The notes under the pieces: model-generated
Told to the model about the DNA's origin: nothing
The model's database searches: none
Seen by the model: the letters and a program-made list of their open reading frames with translations, nothing else
Translations under genes and position numbers: made by a program
NCBI GenBank assembly: GCA_950295325.1
Contig: OX485803.1
Coordinates: forward strand, 45,957,554 to 46,021,553
Length of the DNA: 64,000 nt
Direction: 5' to 3'
From: Polytrichum commune
Taxonomy: Eukaryota > Streptophyta > Polytrichopsida > Polytrichales > Polytrichaceae
Shown: piece after piece, positions 55,681 to 64,000 of the stretch
Position numbering within the stretch: the first letter of the stretch is position 1
How the letters are laid out: the number at the start of each line of letters is the position of its first letter

Positions 55681-57264
55681 TCAATCCAGGTTGCGGTGAT
55701 CAACCCTGCATTTGGAGCAGCTCTGGATTCCTGGAAGCTGGTTGTACCAAATGCAGGGGTGTCCGCTATGCACATGACCACCGCGCACACAGACAAAGTC
55801 ATCTTCTTCGACCGCACCAACTTCGGCAAATCGCAAATTGACCTCCCGAACGGCACTTGCCGTGACAACCCACTGGAGAAGGTGCTCAAACATGACTGCA
55901 CCGCGCACTCGGTGGAATATGACTCGCTCACGAATGCCATCCGGCCGCTGTTCATCTTCAGCGACACATTCTGCTCATCAGGCACCTGGCTGCCCAATGG
56001 CACACTGCAGCAAACCGGTGGTGACAACGAAGGTGACCATGTCACTCGGACAATTGGCCCAGGACCCAATGACAATTGGGTGGAGACACCTGGGGGGCTG
56101 TATACCCGCAGGTGGTATTCCACTGACCAGATCTTACCCGATGGCCGTGTGATCATCATCGGTGGAACATATCAACCGACCTACGAATTTCTCCCCAGAT
56201 CTGGGTACTGGGCGACTTCTCTTCCATTTCTGCAGAAGGCATTCGACCCGATCTCGCAGAATAATATTTACCCCTTTGTGCACCTTACTCCAGACGGAAA
56301 TCTCTTCATTTTCGCAAATGTGTACTCTATTCTCTTCGACTACAAAAGCAACCAAGTGGTGAAGACATTCCCTGATTTCGGCACGGACCCAAGGGTTTAC
56401 CCTTACTCTGGAACCTCGATGATGCTCCCGCTCACCGCAGCTGATAATTTCACCAACGTGGAGATTTTCATATGCGGAGGCGGCCCAAACGGCTCCTACG
56501 CGCAAGCTTACCAGCGGAACTACTGGCCTGCGCTGAACACATGTGGCAGGATGGTCATCACTTCGGCGACACCTAAGTGGGCGGTGGAGACGATGCCCTC
56601 CCCAAGGATTATGTCTGATGGGCTCCTCCTGCCCACTGGGGAATGCTTGATCATCAACGGTGCGCAGGCAGGAGTGTCTGGCTGGAGCACCAACAGTAAT
56701 CCTGCGTTCGCACCGTTCCTGTATGATCCCGTGACACATAAGTTCACGGTGCAATCCGCCACCACCATTGCCAGAATGTACCATTCCTCAGCCAATGTGC
56801 AGTCGGATGGAACCATCTTGGTTGGTGGTGGCAATGATCAGAGTGGCTACGTCTTCACCGGTGTCAGGTTCCCCACCGAGCTTCGACTGGAGAAATACTC
56901 CCCTTACTACCTTAACCCCAGCTATGACAAGAAGAGGTTCACAATTTTGGACGTGCCAGTCACTGTGCAGATAAGTTCAGTGTTTCTTGTAAAATTCAGT
57001 TGCCCCGTGCGGGGAGGCCCCAAAGCTGTGCAGATCAGCTTGTATTTCCCCTCCTTCACCACCCATGCCAACTCCATGAGCCAGAGAATGGTCATCCTGG
57101 CTGTAGGCCCCATCACTCAACCAAAACGTGGCGTTTGGCAAGTGCCTGTGACCGCCCCTCCCAGTGCCACCATCACCCCTCCGGGTTACTACATGCTCAC
57201 GGCCCTCAACAAAGGGACGTCGCCTGCCATCCCCAGTACAGCAAAGTGGGTGCAAATATTTTAG
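55621..57264 (+). CDS. Glyoxal oxidase / galactose oxidase-like secreted enzyme
   Basis: Single-exon gene of 547 codons, full length for plant glyoxal-oxidase-related (GLOX) proteins. These are copper-radical enzymes that oxidise aldehydes to carboxylic acids with release of hydrogen peroxide in the cell wall. Residues 1-34 form a signal peptide (hydrophobic stretch, cleavage near AFG-AA). Residues about 40-420 are the glyoxal-oxidase N-terminal kelch-like propeller; about 440-545 are the DUF1929-type C-terminal domain. Copper/radical residues are in place: C118 (TFCSSG) for the thioether link, Y166 (RRWYST), Y387-H388 (ARMYHSS) and H482 (TTHANSMSQR). A second ATG at codon 6 is an alternative start, still before the signal peptide. 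No stop or frameshift is present. Upstream lie diverged duplicates of its 5' end. In plants such genes act in anther, pollen and wall development; the substrate here is unknown. Confidence 0.93.
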   Translation: MQLGRMTMSTSNIAAVVCLLSIQVAVINPAFGAALDSWKLVVPNAGVSAMHMTTAHTDKVIFFDRTNFGKSQIDLPNGTCRDNPLEKVLKHDCTAHSVEYDSLTNAIRPLFIFSDTFCSSGTWLPNGTLQQTGGDNEGDHVTRTIGPGPNDNWVETPGGLYTRRWYSTDQILPDGRVIIIGGTYQPTYEFLPRSGYWATSLPFLQKAFDPISQNNIYPFVHLTPDGNLFIFANVYSILFDYKSNQVVKTFPDFGTDPRVYPYSGTSMMLPLTAADNFTNVEIFICGGGPNGSYAQAYQRNYWPALNTCGRMVITSATPKWAVETMPSPRIMSDGLLLPTGECLIINGAQAGVSGWSTNSNPAFAPFLYDPVTHKFTVQSATTIARMYHSSANVQSDGTILVGGGNDQSGYVFTGVRFPTELRLEKYSPYYLNPSYDKKRFTILDVPVTVQISSVFLVKFSCPVRGGPKAVQISLYFPSFTTHANSMSQRMVILAVGPITQPKRGVWQVPVTAPPSATITPPGYYMLTALNKGTSPAIPSTAKWVQIF

Positions 57265-57382
57265 AAGTAGGGTTTTGCTCTTGCTCTGGTTCCTAGACAT
57301 AACTTAGCTCTAGAGATACTTCGTCGCTCGTGAGTGGGGGATACAGTCTTTTCACTAGCATAATGAAACCTTGGGGGCCCTG

Positions 57383-57388
57383 AATAAA
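57383..57388 (+). terminator. Poly-A signal of the oxidase gene
   Basis: AATAAA 119 bp after the stop codon. Confidence 0.55.
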
Positions 57389-57758
57389 TCTTGTAATTTC
57401 CATCGGGTGCGCAGCTAGAGTTGGATGATCAAACTTGAAGGGAGGATGCACCAGGTTTGAGAACAACGCCTTTGGCTGCAAAAAGCTAAGCCCTAGTCCT
57501 CAAAGACGCACATAAGATCTGGAATTCTTGCCAATTACTTTGATCATCTGAGTTGGAGTACTGTTGTTACAATAATTATTAGCAAGTAGTTTGTGAACAA
57601 GCATTGTTTAGAACGATGCAGCTAGGCTGGTCGACGACTTTTTGGAAGTAAAGATATGGGAAAAAATTAAAAATTAAAAAACAAAAACAACAATGATAAA
57701 AGGAGAATTCCAGCATATCTTCTAGCATATCTTCTAATACTAATTGTCAAGGAATTGA

Positions 57759-57838
57759 AAATTAGTGTCTAGCAGGGTAGGATGGTAACAACACTAAATA
57801 TAATCAAACACTAAATATCATATTTAGTGTAGGGAGTA
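57759..57838 (-). repeat. Right inverted repeat arm
   Basis: 80-bp arm. It contains a 21-bp near-perfect palindrome (CACTAAATATCATATTTAGT plus G) and a short internal duplication not present in the left arm. Confidence 0.85.
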
Positions 57839-57864
57839 GTTATTAGTTACCTTCGTTCTCCCCT

Positions 57865-58071
57865 TGTTAGATCCATTACCAGGTAGTTTAGTCTATTGTT
57901 GGTAGGACTCTGTAATGTGACGTCCTGTCGTTTTGCAATAAAGATAGGAATGCACTATTGACAACGCATTTTTACTCTAATTATGAGGTTTTGTGCCGGG
58001 ATAGTGGAGGTAAACTTACTCCAGCATGCAATAGCATAGAGTTTGTTCCTTGTTGTATCTGAGATCTCACA
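57865..58071 (+). repeat. Probable LTR of a decayed plus-strand copia element
   Basis: Begins TGTTAGATC and ends GATCTCACA, near-perfect inverted ends. It holds GCAATAAAG as a poly-A signal and is followed at once by TGGTAATTGC, a degraded match to the TGGTATCAGAGC primer site. A gag start follows 40 bp later. No second copy in the window. Confidence 0.6.
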
Positions 58072-58111
58072 TGGTAATTGCTTCAGGTCAAGAGGATACT
58101 AATCACTACTC

Positions 58112-59035
58112 ATGGTAGAAAACAGTGTCATTTCCGATATTCGAGAGTCTAGCTCAGTCGACAAGTGCAATGGTACCAACTTCCAACTCTGGAAGATGCA
58201 TATGAGTTTGTTTTTCTATCCTGTGAACTCTTTCCCATTGTCAATAGTGCTTTGAAGAAGTCTGCCCTCGCCACTGCTGCCGAGAAATTATTATGGGAGT
58301 AGGATAAACAGGCCATTGTGGCCATTCTTGCTACCATTGATTCTTCCCACAAAGCTTAGGTTATTAATTGCACAACTTCCCATGCTATGTGGACACACTA
58401 ACAGGCGTATCATGATCAACACTCGGATGAGTGTACCATCGTGCTGCAGGATAAATATTAAATATTATGGTTGCAGGCTTCTTGCGGGAGAGTCGACTGC
58501 GCCTTTTATCCCGTCCTTGCAAAAACTGGCCAAACAATTGAAAGACCTTGGTCAACTGATTACTGATTAGCAGTTGGTTAGTAAGATCAAATGTGGCTTG
58601 CCATCTGTGTTTCATCCGATACACTTAGCCTGGGATCGCGTTCCTGTGGTGATCAGACGCTCATTTCCTTTCAAACACGGCTAGTCGAATTCCAGAGTCA
58701 ATTGCGTGATCGGGATATCGCGCATGAGGTGTCTCTTGATAAAGCCTTCTGCGTTCACGGCTTCTGCTCCACCAATGTCCACCTTTCGTTCCTCCCCTAC
58801 TGTTGATCAGAAAAAGGAACGAGCCGATCGGTTAGCACGGCAGAAGCGTCAATTCTCTCGTTGTACGTTACAACCGTGGGAAACGTGGCCATTATGGCAA
58901 GGGGTGTCCTCATGCTACAGATAGCTCCTCTTCCTCAGTGTCTCCGAAGCGGCACAAAGGTCCAGCGTCTGCTCGGCACACGTCCTCCAAACACAAGGAG
59001 CATTATAAGATTGGCAAGCGGAGTCAAGCAAATTA
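58112..59035 (+). pseudogene. gag: Copia gag remnant
   Basis: From the ATG at 58,112 it reads MVENSVISDIRESSSVDKCN then GTNFQLWKMHMSLFF, the N-terminal gag domain of copia elements (G-x-N-F/Y-x-x-W-K). It continues, with stops and shifts, through DKQAIVAILATIDSS and TSHAMWTH, and ends in a zinc-knuckle relic (NRGKRGHYGKGCPHA, with two of the cysteines changed) and a basic tail. It is cut at about 59,035 by the minus-strand copia element. Confidence 0.8.
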
Positions 59036-59270
59036 AAGAATTTAGATACAGGAGTTACTTGAGAGAATATCAAGCTTTATTAAAGTGTTGCAGAATGCAC
59101 CACTGAATCAATCCACAACAGATTAGCAATCTAAGAAAGCAGGACTATCACTCTACTTCGTGTCGCTCTGTCTACGATCGGAAAGACTAAACTACAATCT
59201 GTGCACAATGACAATATAGCTAAACTACTTCTAACAGAAAAGAGTGGATGAAGAATACTTACATCCAACA
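59036..59270 (-). repeat. 3' LTR of the minus-strand copia element
   Basis: On the minus strand it begins TGTTGGATG right after the polypurine tract and contains AATAAAGC (poly-A signal) near 59,083. The far boundary is uncertain because the partner LTR is outside the window. Confidence 0.6.
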
Positions 59271-59279
59271 CTCCCACTT
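59271..59279 (-). promoter_or_regulatory. Polypurine tract
   Basis: AAGTGGGAG directly precedes the LTR start TGTTGG, the usual copia arrangement for plus-strand priming. Confidence 0.75.
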
Positions 59280-59340
59280 ATTCTTCAGACTAAAATCTAC
59301 TCTTGAATGTTCTATCTAAACTAAGCAGATAAACTCCCAC

Positions 59341-62300
59341 TCATTCAGAGGAGAGTGTAGTCATGCCCATAGCTCGACAGAGCTGTTGAAACCTGTCTCT
59401 AGGTAGAGGCTTTGTAAACAAATCGGCAAGCTGAGCATTGGTGTTAATATACACATAATCAACTTCCTTCTTCTCCCATAATTCACGAACGAAGAAATAC
59501 TTCAAATCAACATGTTTGGTTCGCCTGTGATAAACTGGATTCTTCACAAGTTGTATAGCACCTTGATTGTCACAATGAAGAACAACAGGAAGGGTCATAT
59601 TACAATTGAGATCAGAAAGGAAACGGGATAGCCAAATGGCCTCTTTAGATGTTTCCGCCATCGCGATGAATTCCGAGACCGTGGTAGAATCAGCTACAGA
59701 ACCCTGTTTGCGGCTTGTCCAAGAAATTATACCGCCCCCAAATAAAAAACAATAGCCAGTGCGCGATTTCCGATCATCAGTATCACCTGCGAAATTAGCA
59801 TCTGAAAATCCAACCATCGATAGATTGGTGTTGGAATAGAGAATACCCAAAGAAGTTGTGCCTCGCAAGTATCGAAAAATGCGTTTGACGGCTTGCCAAT
59901 GGGATTTTCGTGGGTGAGCTTGAAACTGTGCAACTTTGCTAACAGCATATGCCAAATCAGGTCGAGTGCAAACAGTAAGGTACATCAAACACCCTATTGC
60001 TTGAGAATAATCCTCCTGTATAAGCTCATCCGCAGGGTCATTACAAGCAGACAAAGTCTTGTTAGCCTCCGCAGGTGTAGTCACCGCATGAGAGTCTTGC
60101 ATAGAAAACCGGACTAATATGTCCTGGATATACCTGGTTTGATGAATAAATATGTTGTGGTTGATGGGATTTTGGGAAATTTGAAAACCCACAAAACAAT
60201 CAACATCTCCGTGCACGACCTTGAAGGTAGTCTCAAGATAGGCCACAATCTCATCAATATAAGTTGGTTTCAAAGAACAGATTAAACCATCATCAACCCA
60301 GATCCCCAACATGGTGTGGATAGTCCCTGCATTTCGATAAACACAAGGGTCCCCTGAACAAGGAATGAGATCAAAATGCTTCAAGAAAGCATCAAAAGTC
60401 TTGTTCCAATAGCGAGCAGATTGTTTAAGGCCATATAAGCTTCGGAGAAGTAAACATACATGGTCAGGATAGGTGGAGCTTTGAAACCCCAGAGGCTGAA
60501 TCATATAGATGGGTTCAACGAGGTCACTATTGAGATAGGCGGTTCCTATATCAAACTGCTTCATCTTCATTTTGAGTGCTGCGGCAATAGCAAGCATGAT
60601 GCGAATGGACTGATGCTTGACAACCGAACTATATGTCTCAAAGTAATCGATGCCATGTTTTTGGGTGAATCCTTTGGCTACTAAACGGGCTTTATACCTA
60701 TCAATAGTGCTGTTAGAGTGATACTTGATTTTATAGACCCATTTGCACTGAACTGGTGTTCTACCTGGTGGCAGGGGAACAAGTTTCCAAGTATTATTGG
60801 CCTCCAAAGATTCATACTCACGCTCCATTGCTTTTTTCCACTCGCGAGCTTGATCGGACAGCAGAGCTTGCCGATAACTTTGGGGTTCAAGAAACTGTGC
60901 ACCCATAGATGCCATACAGGAAATCGATGGAAGTACCGATGTCGATGTAGAGGCTTCAGGTGGAGTCGTAATTTTGGATGTAGAGTCCAAAAGGTCTTGT
61001 ATGCTCCGGAATTTGGGAACAGCAGGTGAACTGGAGTCATGAGGATCAGGATGAAGGGATAGAGAGGGAGTAGATGAAATATCAGATGAAGGGTGTGGAC
61101 ATTCATGACCAGAGAAATCATATGGATCATCAGAATCGTATCTGAGATTAGGGGCTTGTGTATCCAAAGATAGTTCAACGGAGGATTGTGCCACATCTGG
61201 TTCCACAGTTGGAATATGATCAGGCACATCTGAAGATGATGAGCTCCCACTGTTTGAGGTACCAGGAGAAGATGATGGACTCCCACTGTTTGTGGAAGGA
61301 ATAATACAATAATCCATAGGTTCCAGAGTGGGGAATAAGGCAAGATTAATCCGTCTGGGACGTTCATCAAAATGAACATCATTACTCTCGATAATCTTAT
61401 CAGAACGTGGATCCCACAAACGATATGCTCGAGAATGAAGACTATAACCCACAAAAATAACTGGTCAACTCTTGGGGTCAAGCTTCGTACGCACCTCTTT
61501 GTTGATATGAACATAGGCCAGAGAACCAAATACTCGGTAATGTGAGACTGAAGGTTTGTGAGCAAACCATTTCTCATACGGTGTAACTGAACCAAGTTGT
61601 TTGTTCGTTGTCCGATTGAGTAAGTATACAACACAATTGATAGCTTCTGCCCAAAGATGTGTAGGAAGAGAGAAAGCATGAAGCATGCTTCGAGCACATT
61701 CCATGACTGTTCGGTTATCACGCTCGAGGAAACCATTTTGCTGTGGGGTATAAGTGGCAGATAACTCATGATGTATACCATGTTGATCCAGAAAAAGAGT
61801 GAAATCTTTGTTAAGAAATTCACGACCCTGATCAGTGCGTAATTTCTTCACCTCAATGCCTTGATCGCGTCGAACAATCTTGACCACCTTTTGAAAGAAA
61901 GGGAAGGCAGCATCCTTGTTGCTTGCACATAAAACGAATCTGTAACAAGATGTGTCGTCTTTATACAGAATAAAGTACTGTGCTCCACCGAGGGAAGGGC
62001 AAGCGATTTTTCCAGAAGTATCGCCATGCAAGAAAGTACCCACGGGTAGGTTTCGAAGTTTGTGAACATCTGTAGGATAACTCGCCTTACTGTGCTTGCC
62101 TTGCATGCACCCGTGACATAGTTCCTGAGGAATCGTGGTGTTCTCGAGGTTGAAATCTTGAAGAGAATTTTGTGAACTCATATGCTGGATAGTTTTGTAA
62201 TTGACATGTCCCATTCGGAAGTGCCACAGTTGCATGTCATTATAATCTGACCACTTGGATGTATCACTTGGATGTGTCACTAAAGCAACTGAGGATGAGG

Positions 62301-63701
62301 CTGGAGAGGTTATTGTAGGAGGTACGACTGTCAGAGACAGCTCATACAATTTGTTAACTCGTTTGCCTTCCATAACCAATTCTCCATTCTTAGTTCAAAA
62401 CTCACAATTACCAGGTTGAGTAAGGGACTCAGATAGAAATATAATCCCAGCATCGGAAACTGTCCCAACAGACAAGAGGTTGCGAGCCAAATCAGGGATA
62501 TAGATGATATTGCGGAGGATACCTGTTAATTGGCGACCATTGACATGTCTGATGATTTTGATATCCCCTCTACGTTTGACCCATATTGTTTTGTTGTCAG
62601 CAACAACAACTGGCCAAACTCCTTCATCAACCGAGTTGAAAGTTGTGAACCACTCACGACGATTGGTCATATGCTCTGTTGCAGCTGAATCAGCATACCA
62701 CTTGTCTGAGAGCAGAGAAGATGTTAAAAACGCAGTGGAACAAGTAGAAACCATGAATGCTATTTCAGGTTCATCATCAGAAGGATGAGTATCTGAGTTA
62801 TCAGATAAGGTTGTTGTATACATGGCTTCTGCAATATTAGCAGCACTAAGGCCGGAATAGGGTTTGCCACCGGGTTTGGGAAGAGGTTTTTTGTGAGGTT
62901 TTGGACAATCAGCAGTCCAGTGGGCACCTCGTTTCCCGCAATTAAGACACTTCGCTCGACTCTTCAGGTCTTTGAGATACTCAACATCCTTTCGATGTTG
63001 TTCTTTCCTTGAGAAGCGTTGGCGAGGTGTTGTTGAAGATCCCCAGCAGATCGTGTAAAAAATGCCTTATCACTGCTTTCATCAAAATGACCTTGCCCCT
63101 TTAAGATTGCCTCATGTCGGAGCAAACGCTCTTCAAGAAGATCAGCAGTTTGTTTGGATTTATCCACATTCGACCGAGCAGCAATAACGCTGTTATAACT
63201 GGGAGGTAGACTCAAAATAATCTTTGCCATAATCATGCTCGGAGTTAGTGGTTCTTTAAGATCAGCCAGTACCACAGCCATGTTGGTAATATTTTGAACA
63301 TGAGAGGAAATATCATCAGTCTGACTCATCTTATAATCGTAGAACTTTGCTTGAAGGTTGAACACATTCTCTTCAGTCTTCTTCAGATGAATCGCATTAA
63401 GCTTTGTCCACATCGCATGAGTATCTTGACAGGTGGTAAGCTTACCAAGAATTCGTGTAGATAAGCTACAGCATAAGAGATATTTTGTTGTTGCATCCTT
63501 GTCATCCCAGATTTCTTGTTGTTTGATGTCTTCAGCAGAGGGAACTTGGCCTGTAGGTATAACTGGTCGGAGCTCTTCGCCGTTGACCAGGCGAATCAAT
63601 TTCTTGGCCGCATACATGGTTTCCATTTGGAATTTCCATACAGAGAAACCATCTCCATCAAAAATCTTGAGGTGTAATTTCTCATTCTGGACAGAGTCCA
63701 T
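59341..63701 (-). pseudogene. Copia gag-pol polyprotein, lightly damaged
   Basis: It starts at 63,701 (MDSVQNEKLHLKIFDGDGFS then VWKFQMETM), a copia gag. A frameshift near 63,020-63,060 separates this from the zinc knuckle CLNCGKRGAHWTADC. The protease site reads WYADSAATEHM, with A in place of the usual G after D-S. Integrase follows (WHFRMGHVNYKT; catalytic D in HGDTSGK, D in RTDQGREF, E in NGFLERDNRT). RT has QFDIGTAYLNSDL and IWVDDGL (the YVDD box with W for Y). RNase H ends with HCDNQGAIQLVKNPVYHRRT and ADLFTKPLPRDRF. In-frame TGA codons lie near 62,394 and 61,465. Two stops and one shift inactivate it, while domain content is complete. Confidence 0.92.
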
Positions 63702-64000
63702 CTCTCAAGGAGAGTGTGACACAATCAGCAACTAAAGCCTACGACACCTGAACCACAAGGTTTGAGAACATCCAGAATCAAGGAGTGTCTATCCTAAACA
63801 ATCAAGAAACATATAATCGGAGAAATTTTGTTATCTCCAGTAATGATCCTATCGAAAAGCCACTGAGAGTTGCAGGTTTGTAGTAAGAATTTCTATGATC
63901 TACTAAAGACCACCGAATCTGCTAAAGACCACCGAATTTGCAGTAACAAATGATTTGCAGTGTGAGTCGGAGTCGGAGTTCTATCATCTGCTAAAATGGA
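63702..64000 (-). other. 5' untranslated leader of the minus-strand copia element
   Basis: Non-coding; no TGGTATCAGAGC complement and no match to the 3' LTR, so the PBS and 5' LTR must lie beyond the window edge. It contains a short duplicated phrase, CTGCTAAAGACCACCGAAT-like, at about 63,900-63,940. Confidence 0.55.

Larger units (their letters stand above)
53733..57838. mobile_element. Possible gene-bearing DNA transposon flanked by inverted repeats
   Basis: The left arm (53,733-53,790) holds TACTACACTACATATGATAT, then TTAGTGTTGTTACCACCCTA and CCCTGCTAGACACTAATT. The right arm (57,759-57,838) is its reverse complement: AATTAGTGTCTAGCAGGGTA, then GGATGGTAACAACACTAAAT, with about 20 extra bases that duplicate ACACTAAATAT, ending GTAGGGAGTA. 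The arms match over roughly 55 bp and enclose 4.1 kb containing the intact oxidase gene and its upstream repeats. No transposase is inside and I could not identify a target duplication. A gene-capturing non-autonomous element is one explanation. Two oppositely oriented MITE remnants flanking the gene is another. Confidence 0.55.
59036..64000 (-). mobile_element. Near-complete copia retrotransposon, right end outside the window
   Basis: Read on the minus strand, the order is leader (from the window edge to 63,702), gag, zinc knuckle, protease, integrase, RT, RNase H, polypurine tract and 3' LTR. This is the Ty1/copia order (integrase before RT). The 3' LTR starts at 59,270; its end near 59,036 is a guess. 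The 5' LTR and PBS are not in the window; the last 300 bp do not match the 3' LTR. Confidence 0.9.

Noticed and set aside
55566-57300. Several minus-strand frames over the oxidase gene
   Set aside because: Antisense shadows of a GC-rich, intact sense gene with all catalytic residues.

Overview
The window looks like nuclear DNA of a land plant with a large, transposon-rich genome. The signs are GT-AG introns, copia and gypsy LTR retrotransposons with plant-type primer-binding sites, a CACTA-type MITE, hAT and MULE-like transposase remnants, AAACCCT telomere-type motifs and a secreted glyoxal/galactose-oxidase-like gene. I cannot fix the lineage; a fern, lycophyte or gymnosperm is a guess from the density and age of the repeats. 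Only one ordinary host gene is clearly intact: the glyoxal-oxidase-like gene at 55,621-57,264.

Layout. 1-9 kb is AT-rich and gene-free apart from a 323-bp CACTA-type MITE (1,257-1,579) and minor repeats. 9.06-11.3 kb is a decayed LINE. 11.9-15.3 kb is a minus-strand LINE-like remnant split by a 964-bp solo LTR with a perfect 5-bp target duplication. 16.4-20.2 kb is a 3'-truncated gypsy element with LTR, PBS and decayed gag/pol; its RNase H region is tandemly quadruplicated. 20.2-25.9 kb is a second gypsy element with a long LTR/leader and an open gag. Its gag frame runs straight into a 2.6-kb, 47-bp EcoRI-type satellite (25.8-28.4 kb). 41.4-43.1 kb holds LINE remnants. 47.7-53.7 kb contains a 1.24-kb direct repeat pair, a hAT C-terminus and a 67-bp minisatellite. 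53.7-57.8 kb is a 4.1-kb segment flanked by inverted repeats that carries the oxidase gene. 57.9-64 kb is a decayed plus-strand copia element abutting a near-complete but inactivated minus-strand copia element.

The most unusual region is 29.3-40.9 kb. On the minus strand a ten-exon gene (29,617-33,578) can be read through eight frame-compatible GT-AG introns plus one tentative first intron. It encodes about 1,020 residues: a ParB/sulfiredoxin-like domain at the N-terminus and, at the C-terminus, a DNA amino-methyltransferase-like domain in beta-class motif order (motif IV region, then the SAM-binding motif I). One in-frame stop interrupts it. Upstream lie two minisatellites (75 and 106 bp), three copies of a 22-24-bp perfect palindrome, and the exons of a lysine-rich protein that may be the true 5' end of the same gene or a separate gene. 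That unit is head-to-head (about 120 bp apart) with a MULE-like SWIM-finger transposase gene (36,642-40,313). A further small minus-strand ORF follows. My reading is one large composite DNA transposon carrying its own DNA-binding and methyltransferase-like protein, comparable in logic to plant MULEs with accessory anti-silencing genes. The element termini were not found, so this linkage is inference.
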